A stretch of DNA of 28,617 nt from CAZYSK01 sp964649415 (GTDB lineage: Bacteria; Chloroflexota; Anaerolineae; B4-G1): positions 1-28,617 of the forward strand of contig CAZYSK010000077.1 of assembly GCA_964649415.1 (NCBI GenBank), in the 5' to 3' direction. Under the pieces are notes generated by a model. It did no database searches and had not been told where the DNA came from. It saw only the letters and a program-made list of their open reading frames with translations. Every line of letters starts with the position of its first letter. The first letter of the stretch is position 1. This document shows positions 23,249-28,617 of this stretch, piece after piece. Position numbers and translations under genes: made by a program.

Positions 23249-24499
23249 GTGCGTGTGATTGATCTGGCTCTCAAGGATTTGATGCAGACGGTTCGCGACT
23301 GGAAAGCCGCGACCTTTCTGCTCGCGATGCCCATCGCCTTCACGCTCCTGTTTGGCGCGATATTCAGCGGTGTGGGCAACGAGGATGACCCGCGCCTGCC
23401 GGTCGGCTTCCTGGATCGGGACGGCGGCAGCGTGCTCAGCGTCCACCTGTCGGATTTGCTGAATGCGTCGGATGCGGTGCGACCGGTGGCGCTGGAAGAT
23501 GAAGACCTGGCAGAAGTGAAGCGCAAGGTAAGCGACGAGGAACTGGCCGGAGCGGTGGTCATCCCGGCCGGCTACACCGAGCGGGTGCTGGCCGGCGAGG
23601 AGGCCCGCCTGACGGTTATCGTGAACGAGGCCTCGGCCGCCGGGACGACCGCCAGAAACGGCATACAGGTCGCCGCGACTCGACTGCGGGGGGCCGTTCA
23701 GACGGCCCAACTCGCTGCCCAGCGCTACGAACGCTCTTCCGAAGCACGCGGAGTCAGCGCCGACGAGGCGTTTCTGCTGGAGACGCTCGGCAAGGTCGTC
23801 GACGCGTGGGAAGAGCCACCGCTGACGGTGAGCGTGACCCACTCCGCTGCCGGGGACCAGGGTGAGGCGAGTGAGATTGGGACGAGTGAGGATGACGCCG
23901 GGGAATCCAACGTCTTCACCCAGTCCTCGCCTGCGATGATGATTCAGTTCTCCATCGCCGGCTTGATTGGCTCGGCAGAACTCCTGGTTCTGGAGCGCAA
24001 GTCCAGGACGATGCAGCGCTTGCTGACCACGTCCATCTCCCGGCTGGGGATCATCTTCGGGCATTTCCTGGCCATCCTGATACTGATCCTCGTGCAGTTT
24101 GCACTGCTCATCGGATTCGCCCAACTGGTGCTGGGCGTGGACTACATGGCCGAGCCCTTGGCCACGTTGCTGATGCTGGGCGCGAACGCGCTGTGGACGG
24201 CCAGCCTGGGCCTGCTGGTCGGCGTTCTGGCCAAGACGGAGGAGCAGGCGGTCATGTACGCCATGATCCTCATGTTTGTCCTCTCGGCGCTCGGCGGGGC
24301 GTGGATGCCGCTCGAGACGACCAGCCAGACGTTTCAGACTATCGGGCACCTGATGCCGACGGCCTGGGCGATGGATGGCTTCAAGAACATCGTCGCCCGG
24401 GGGCTGGGGCTGAGTGCCGTGATGCTGCCGGCCGGAGTCCTGCTGGCCTACGCGGGCGTGCTCTTCGCGCTGGCGCTGTGGCGCTTTCGCTTTGAGTAG
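23249..24499 (+). CDS. ABC-2 type permease, second of two
   Basis: The 416-residue paralogue has the same plan: an N-terminal span (AMPIAFTLLFGAIFSGVG), an outer loop to about residue 220, then five spans (QFSIAGLIGSAELL, FLAILILILVQFALLIGFA, LLMLGANALWTASLGLLVG, AVMYAMILMFVLSALGG, PAGVLLAYAGVLFALALW). Start GTG 23249 is set by a perfect AGGAGG (23237-23242) 6 bases before it and by alignment of RVIDLALKDLMQ with the start of the first permease; the frame is open to 23213, overlapping the previous gene. It is cotranscribed with the ATPase. Confidence 0.9.
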   Translation: MRVIDLALKDLMQTVRDWKAATFLLAMPIAFTLLFGAIFSGVGNEDDPRLPVGFLDRDGGSVLSVHLSDLLNASDAVRPVALEDEDLAEVKRKVSDEELAGAVVIPAGYTERVLAGEEARLTVIVNEASAAGTTARNGIQVAATRLRGAVQTAQLAAQRYERSSEARGVSADEAFLLETLGKVVDAWEEPPLTVSVTHSAAGDQGEASEIGTSEDDAGESNVFTQSSPAMMIQFSIAGLIGSAELLVLERKSRTMQRLLTTSISRLGIIFGHFLAILILILVQFALLIGFAQLVLGVDYMAEPLATLLMLGANALWTASLGLLVGVLAKTEEQAVMYAMILMFVLSALGGAWMPLETTSQTFQTIGHLMPTAWAMDGFKNIVARGLGLSAVMLPAGVLLAYAGVLFALALWRFRFE

Positions 24500-24521
24500 C
24501 TGGGAGAAGCTGGAGGGTGAC

Positions 24522-25025
24522 GTGACCGAATACAGACCCTTTGACATGGAAACCTATACGGAGCGCTGCCAGACCGGACCGTGTTTCATCTGCGAACTCG
24601 TCGCCGGAAACCCTGAGTACAGGCACCACATCGTGTACGAAGACAGCGTCACCATCGCCTTTCTGAACAAGTATCCCACGCTGTATGGCTACACGTTGGT
24701 CGCACCGCGGGAACACCGGGAACATGTGACCGGGGACCTATCGCAGCAGGAGTATCTTGCCCTCCAACAGGTAGTCTACCGGGTTGCAGAAGCCGTACGA
24801 CAGGAGGTGCCCACTGAACGCGTGTACATCCTGTCGCTGGGCAGTCAGCAAGGAAACAGCCATATCCACTGGCACGTTGTTCCCCTGCCCCCGGGTGTGC
24901 CCTACGAGGAACAGCAATTGGCGGTGCTGGATTTCAGGCGGAGAGGCGTGCTCGCTCTATCCGATGCCGAGATGGCCGCCCTGGCAGAGCGCCTCAGGAG
25001 CAGGATAGAGAAAGCCAGCGGTTAG
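24522..25025 (+). CDS. HIT-family nucleotide hydrolase/transferase
   Basis: The 167-residue protein has the histidine triad HIHWHV (114-119; H114, H116, H118), where the last His is the nucleophile. The CFIC (21-24) with HH (35-36) suggests a structural zinc site as in Hint/FHIT-like members. These enzymes cleave nucleoside 5'-phosphoramidates or dinucleoside polyphosphates; the substrate is not predictable here. GTG 24522 with GGAGG (24512-24516) 5 bases upstream is preferred; a TTG at 24492 would overlap the permease. It probably belongs to the ABC transcript by spacing (22 bases). Its end overlaps the convergent lgt stop by 4 bases. Confidence 0.9.
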   Translation: MTEYRPFDMETYTERCQTGPCFICELVAGNPEYRHHIVYEDSVTIAFLNKYPTLYGYTLVAPREHREHVTGDLSQQEYLALQQVVYRVAEAVRQEVPTERVYILSLGSQQGNSHIHWHVVPLPPGVPYEEQQLAVLDFRRRGVLALSDAEMAALAERLRSRIEKASG

Positions 25026-25921
25026 CATCGGGGGATGGTTGTGGACTCCGACGGCGCGGGCTCTGACGGCGCGATGGCGTAGGACGCCGGCCCGGGGGAC
25101 AGGAAGGGCAGCCGGATCACCTCGTACTTGACCAGCAGGTCGACGATGCCGACGATAGCCATCAGCACCGCCACGATACGCGTGTAGCTGATATCCGTGC
25201 CTGGGACGCGGGGTTGGTCCGGGCGGAAGCACTCGATGATCACGCGTCCGATCCCTGCCAGGACGAGCCACCCGGCGAACACAGTGCCCGGTTTCATCTT
25301 CTTGGCGAAGCGGCGAGACGCCCACAGAAGCACCCCGGCGGCCAGGAGGTTCCAGGCCATCTCGTAGGCGAAGGTCGGATGGAAACGCGTGGTGTCCTCT
25401 GGATAGAGGTTGAGATCGTTCCAGGGGGGCATTCTGTGCGACGCGCTGATCGAGATGCCCCACGGCAGGTCCGTCGGTTGGCCGTAGAGCTCCTGGTTGA
25501 TGAAGTTGGCCGGGCGGATGATGGCCTGGCTGATCAACAGCACGGGGCCGACCGCGTCCAGTAGCAGTCGCATGTCCAGCTTGTACTTCCGGGCGTAGAT
25601 GTAGGCCACCAGCGCGCCGAACAGAATAGCGCCGTAGAAGTGAAGCCCACCCTCGCGGGTGTTGATTATGCTGATGGGGTGCTCGAAGTAGCGCGTGTCT
25701 CCTCCCAATATGTCGTTGACCACGTACCACAACCTCGCCCCGACCACGCCGGCGGGCATGGCCCAGGTCAGGGCATTCCACACGTGCTCCGAATCCTCGC
25801 CCCGCCAGCGCACCTCGATCGCGGCGATCCAGGTGCCGGCGACGATGCCGGCCACCATGATGATGCCATACCAATGGATGGCGAGATTCACGAAGGGTAT
25901 GGTGAAAGCAATTGGATTCAT
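25022..25921 (-). CDS. lgt: prolipoprotein diacylglyceryl transferase (Lgt), divergent
   Basis: Lgt transfers diacylglycerol from phosphatidylglycerol to the lipobox cysteine of prelipoproteins in the membrane. The 299-residue protein has the family's multispan pattern and motifs: VPNxxIHWYGI-like start (VNLAIHWYGIIMVAG), GARLWYV (61-67), GGLHFYGAILFG (91-102), IRPANFINQELYG (135-147, matching the usual GRxGNFxNxExxG), HPTFAYE (181-187) and a GRVIIECFRPDQ end. The Gly of the GRxGN signature and several others differ, so it belongs to a divergent branch. The Ser/Pro-rich tail (280-299) is unusual. Start ATG 25921 with GGAGAGG upstream. Confidence 0.88.
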   Translation of the reverse strand: MNPIAFTIPFVNLAIHWYGIIMVAGIVAGTWIAAIEVRWRGEDSEHVWNALTWAMPAGVVGARLWYVVNDILGGDTRYFEHPISIINTREGGLHFYGAILFGALVAYIYARKYKLDMRLLLDAVGPVLLISQAIIRPANFINQELYGQPTDLPWGISISASHRMPPWNDLNLYPEDTTRFHPTFAYEMAWNLLAAGVLLWASRRFAKKMKPGTVFAGWLVLAGIGRVIIECFRPDQPRVPGTDISYTRIVAVLMAIVGIVDLLVKYEVIRLPFLSPGPASYAIAPSEPAPSESTTIPRC

Positions 25922-25997
25922 CTATCCTCTCCAGAGTATGCCATGCGTCCTGGGAACGGCCTTCCTGCCCGCCTCTCGCGCCTCCAGGGGCGGATGT

Positions 25998-26029
25998 GAC
26001 CTGACAGGTTTTCCGAAACCTGTCAGGTC
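25998..26029. repeat. perfect 14-bp hairpin between sulfatase-like gene and lgt
   Basis: GACCTGACAGGTTT (25998-26011), loop TCCG, AAACCTGTCAGGTC (26016-26029). Lying 105 bases past the end of the minus-strand sulfatase-like gene, it may end that transcript. One arm recurs at 16622-16635. Confidence 0.75.
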
Positions 26030-26041
26030 TCGGTTGCATCC

Positions 26042-26116
26042 CGTTCGTAGTAAGGGCGGACGCAGACATCCGGCGGATGCAGACATCCGTCCGCAGGTCT
26101 GCCGGAGTGCCGTCCC
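26042..26116. repeat. dispersed intergenic repeat, copy 2
   Basis: CGTTCGTAGTAAGGGCGGA followed by two GACATCC units and an ending CCGTCCGCAGGTCTGCCGG. It shares both ends with the copy at 20501-20592 and folds through GCGGA/TCCGC pairs. Confidence 0.7.
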
Positions 26117-26133
26117 TTGCCAAGCGCGGCCCG

Positions 26134-27762
26134 CTAGAAGTAGCCCAGGTGGCGCAGACGCTGCCGCACGGCCTCGTCCTCTGCTTCCGCCTTCCTCTGC
26201 TCCCGCCTCCCGGACCTGCGCGCCTTTGCTTCCTCCAGGAATGCCTCCAGGCGTCCGCGTATCACCTCGCGTACGCGCGTGGCCTCGGTCTCATCAGCGA
26301 GGCTGTGCGTCTCCCGTGGGTCGGTGTCCAGCGCAAAAAGCTCGTAGCGAGCGTTCTCGACCTGGATCAACTTGTGCCTGCCCCCGTACACCGCCCGCCG
26401 GGTGGCCCGGCAATCCCGCTGCTCAAGCAAATGTGGCTGCTGCGCCTCCGTGACCGCCAGAGCGAACTCAGGCGCATAGGCCTCGCTCAAGACAGCCTGT
26501 AGCGTCTCAGGCTGCGATCGATGCCCACCGTTCCCCTCGCGGAGCAAGCTCTGGCTTCGGACGTCGACGGCCGGGCCATGCCCCATCGGGCTGTTCGAGT
26601 CCGCCGGATGGGAACCATCCGCGGCGTACGGCGCGATCCCTGCCACGTCGAGCACCGTGTGAAACAGGCGTGTCGCGGATACCGGACCAGTCACGCGGTG
26701 TCCCGTCGTCTGCGCCGGGGCCCGGACGAGCAACGGTACGTGAATCAGTTCTTGATAGACGCCAAAGGCGTGCCCGATCAACTGATGCTCGCCCAACATC
26801 TCCCCGTGGTCGGCCACGAAGATGACCAGCGTGTTGTCGCGGCGCTCTGGCTGATCGAGGAGATCGAGCAACGGGGCGAGGAGATGGTCCTGGTAGGCCA
26901 CTTCGGCGTCGTACATGTCGCCAAGCGTCCGCGCCTCTAGTTCGTCGAACGGCTTCTCCATCGGGGTGATCCAGCGTGCCGCCTGCGCGTTGAAGGCCTG
27001 CATGAAATGCCGCGCCTGGCGGTCTTCTCGCAGATATGGCGCAAACGTGTCCACGAACTTCTTCGGCGCAGAGAACGGCAGGTGGGTCTCCATCAGATTC
27101 AAGAACAGGAAACACGGCGCGTCGCCCTCGCCCATGTGCTGGCGTACGAAGTACGCGACGTCCTCGATAGAGGCGCGCGTGTCGCCTTTGAAGTTGGCGA
27201 AGCGGGTCCACAGGGGCACCCAGAAGGGCTTCAGAGCCGCCTGAAACATCTGGCGGGAGGTGGCGAAGACGTCTTGGATCGAATAGGAGATCCTGTGCAG
27301 CGCCTTGACGAAGCGCTTGCGGGCTGCACTGAAAGGCGCGAGGAGCGGCCTGGAGGGCCTGTCCAGCCCCGAGGGTATCGCGCCGCCGTAGTTGTAGAAA
27401 TTCTCGAATCCCCGCCGGAACCCATTGTTGATCACGCCGACCAACGGGTTGTTGCAGAAGCCGACTGTGCGATAGCCGTTCCCGTGCAGAAGCTCGGCCA
27501 GCGTCTTGAAGCGGGAATCCAGCACGTCGCCGGACTGCACGACCATGTGTACACTGGGAGGCTCACCGCTGAACATGGAAGCGTGGGATGGAATCGTCCA
27601 TTGTGCAGGGGCGATGGCCTCTTCGTAGACCGTGGCCGCCTGGGCGAAGGCGTCCAGGTTGGGCGTCGTGCCGCGCGCGTAGCCATAGCAACCCATGCGA
27701 TCCGCGCGGTGGGTGTCCAGGACGATGAACACGATATGTGGTTTGTGTTCTGTGGTACGCAT
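26134..27762 (-). CDS. sulfatase/alkaline phosphatase-superfamily hydrolase lacking the formylglycine Cys
   Basis: The 542-residue protein has sulfatase-fold motifs: VLDTHRADRMGCYGY (14-28, metal ligand Asp16), WTIPSHASMFSG (55-66), METH (224-227), VADHGEMLGEH (316-326, D318/H319) and His331. At the position of the formylglycine residue in C/S-x-P-S-R it has Thr56 (T-I-P-S-H), as in a large subgroup of 'WTLPSH' proteins. A classical FGly sulfatase mechanism is therefore not expected; Thr may serve as nucleophile for a phosphoester or transfer reaction. No signal peptide is visible, so it may be cytoplasmic. The basic C-terminus (KARRSGRREQRKAEAED) is coiled-coil-like. ATG 27762 has GAGGGGG upstream. 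Confidence 0.88.
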   Translation of the reverse strand: MRTTEHKPHIVFIVLDTHRADRMGCYGYARGTTPNLDAFAQAATVYEEAIAPAQWTIPSHASMFSGEPPSVHMVVQSGDVLDSRFKTLAELLHGNGYRTVGFCNNPLVGVINNGFRRGFENFYNYGGAIPSGLDRPSRPLLAPFSAARKRFVKALHRISYSIQDVFATSRQMFQAALKPFWVPLWTRFANFKGDTRASIEDVAYFVRQHMGEGDAPCFLFLNLMETHLPFSAPKKFVDTFAPYLREDRQARHFMQAFNAQAARWITPMEKPFDELEARTLGDMYDAEVAYQDHLLAPLLDLLDQPERRDNTLVIFVADHGEMLGEHQLIGHAFGVYQELIHVPLLVRAPAQTTGHRVTGPVSATRLFHTVLDVAGIAPYAADGSHPADSNSPMGHGPAVDVRSQSLLREGNGGHRSQPETLQAVLSEAYAPEFALAVTEAQQPHLLEQRDCRATRRAVYGGRHKLIQVENARYELFALDTDPRETHSLADETEATRVREVIRGRLEAFLEEAKARRSGRREQRKAEAEDEAVRQRLRHLGYF

Positions 27763-27839
27763 GTCCCCCTCAACACTGGATCAGGCAACCAGTCAACCGC
27801 ACAAGCGCCTGGTCACAACTCCATACGTCTGCTATGTAG

Positions 27840-27858
27840 GGGCGCGGTTTCCGCGCCC
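27840..27858. repeat. REP-like hairpin GGGCGCGG/CCGCGCCC, copy 2
   Basis: GGGCGCGG (27840-27847), loop TTT, CCGCGCCC (27851-27858), preceded by TGTAG, directly after the stop of the PAP2-like gene and before the sulfatase-like gene. It matches the copy at 20924-20942. Confidence 0.8.
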
Positions 27859-27867
27859 GCTCCCTCC

Positions 27868-28494
27868 CTAGTGGATGTACCCCAACCCCGCGAGGATCAG
27901 GACCGGCACAGCGCCCACAAACATGCCGGCGATCAACTGGGCGATGCTGTGGCGTCGGAGCATCAACCTCGCGGTGAACGTCAGGCCGACCAGAGGCGCT
28001 AGGGCAATGCTCGCCGCGGCGCCAAATACGAAGCCAACGAACGTGACTGCCAGCACGATGGTGGCCATATGATTGCTGATCAGCCACCATATATTGATTG
28101 ATCCCAGAGCCGCCATCCCGACGACGTTGCACACTGCCAGGGTGCGCATCAACCGTGAGCCACCGCATCCATGCACCACAATCAGCGCCAGAACAGCACA
28201 GACGAAACTCACCAGATAGGGTATTCGCCTTTCACGCCGGTTGCTGATGTGCAAGTCGCTGACGTGGCCGCGATGGAGCAAGTAGAGGATGACACAGATG
28301 GGGGCCAGGCACGTGATGACGCCGTACATGGTCGCCCAGGCAAGTCCCGGCCAGAAAGGCAATTCTGACCAGGCGACCGAGAAGCCCAGGGCAGCAAACA
28401 CGACCGGTGGGCTGACGATATCGGAATACGCGCGGGCGGCCCGAACCGCAACGGGCGCTGACTTGGGGTCCAGATCCAGGGGCTGACGGTCCAT
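27868..28494 (-). CDS. PAP2-like integral membrane protein, divergent
   Basis: The 208-residue protein is mostly hydrophobic, with about five or six spans. The SNHM (140-143) and RLMLRRHSIAQLIAG (176-190) stretches resemble the second and third motifs of the PAP2 lipid-phosphatase superfamily (SGH and SRxxxxxHxxxD). The third-motif Asp is replaced by Gln186 and an RRERRIPYL stretch (87-94) stands where a first-motif-like K/R-rich segment might be. Catalytic activity is uncertain; it could be a lipid-phosphate phosphatase or a non-catalytic relative. ATG 28494 has GGAGAGAG upstream. It lies 105 bases from the sulfatase-like gene in the same direction. Confidence 0.6.
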   Translation of the reverse strand: MDRQPLDLDPKSAPVAVRAARAYSDIVSPPVVFAALGFSVAWSELPFWPGLAWATMYGVITCLAPICVILYLLHRGHVSDLHISNRRERRIPYLVSFVCAVLALIVVHGCGGSRLMRTLAVCNVVGMAALGSINIWWLISNHMATIVLAVTFVGFVFGAAASIALAPLVGLTFTARLMLRRHSIAQLIAGMFVGAVPVLILAGLGYIH

Positions 28495-28523
28495 ATGCCA
28501 TCTCTCTCCACAAACAAGGAAGG

Positions 28524-28552
28524 ATTATACCACATTCGAGGCAATGCGCGAA
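28524..28552 (-). promoter_or_regulatory. possible promoter of the PAP2-like gene
   Basis: On the minus strand a consensus TATAAT (28529-28524) lies about 30 bases before the start codon. The -35 at 17 bases (TTCGCG, 28552-28547) is weak. The rest of the window end (28553-28617) shows nothing clear. Confidence 0.5.
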
Positions 28553-28617
28553 CATGGGTGGATGCGACCGTCACACATTGGGGACAAGCTCCTGAAAAGC
28601 CAGGCTGGGCCACTGGA

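Noticed and set aside
27007..28002. 331-residue plus-strand frame antisense to the sulfatase-like gene
   Set aside because: Shadow frame; the minus strand shows sulfatase motifs and a good start.

Overview
The window is GC-rich and gene-dense, and reads most like an uncultured Chloroflexota (Anaerolineae-type) bacterium. The reasons are several Hanks-type Ser/Thr kinases joined by Thr/Pro linkers to different C-terminal domains, abundant palindromic intergenic repeats, GTG starts and a large multihaem cytochrome. The taxonomic guess rests on gene style only; there is no rRNA or tRNA marker.

Layout. 1-3047 is a mobile-element zone: an IS630-type transposase relic, a small TPR-like gene, and a complete IS21-family element (istA/istB) with terminal repeats and a flanking direct repeat. 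3088-14811 is a signalling island on the + strand. It holds four kinases in a row, each with a different output or sensor half: formylglycine-generating-enzyme (FGE)-like, PhnD-like solute-binding, TolB-like propeller, and SH3-like plus a Cys-containing C-terminal domain. They are followed by a propeller/helical-repeat/Ig-like/coiled-coil protein. The kinase-PhnD gene carries an apparent single-base frameshift. Between the kinases lie palindromic REP-like repeats and a relic that resembles a REP-associated tyrosine transposase.

14945-18108 holds a VapBC-type toxin-antitoxin pair with a clear sigma-70 promoter, a CoA-type Nudix hydrolase, and a winged-helix/TPR-like protein. 18212-20395 encodes a membrane-anchored nine-haem protein: a CopD-like membrane part and a cytochrome b5-like domain fused to an octahaem hydroxylamine oxidoreductase-family domain. 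After a 570-base repeat-filled gap, 20968-25025 is a likely operon of ABC ATPase, two paralogous ABC-2 permeases and a HIT hydrolase. On the - strand follow lgt, an alkaline phosphatase/sulfatase-superfamily enzyme without the formylglycine cysteine, and a PAP2-like membrane protein.

How it fits together. Three of the kinases have a predicted single membrane span (one of these genes is frameshifted), so the kinase domain would be cytoplasmic and the variable half outside. This suggests a set of envelope sensors that arose by duplication and C-terminal domain swapping. The soluble first kinase and the small TPR-like gene upstream share a homologous repeat region and would have been 43 bases apart before the IS21 insertion. 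The most notable items are the kinase array, the kinase-PhnD fusion, the membrane/b5/octahaem fusion, and the repeat families, one of which sits in frame inside a coding gene.
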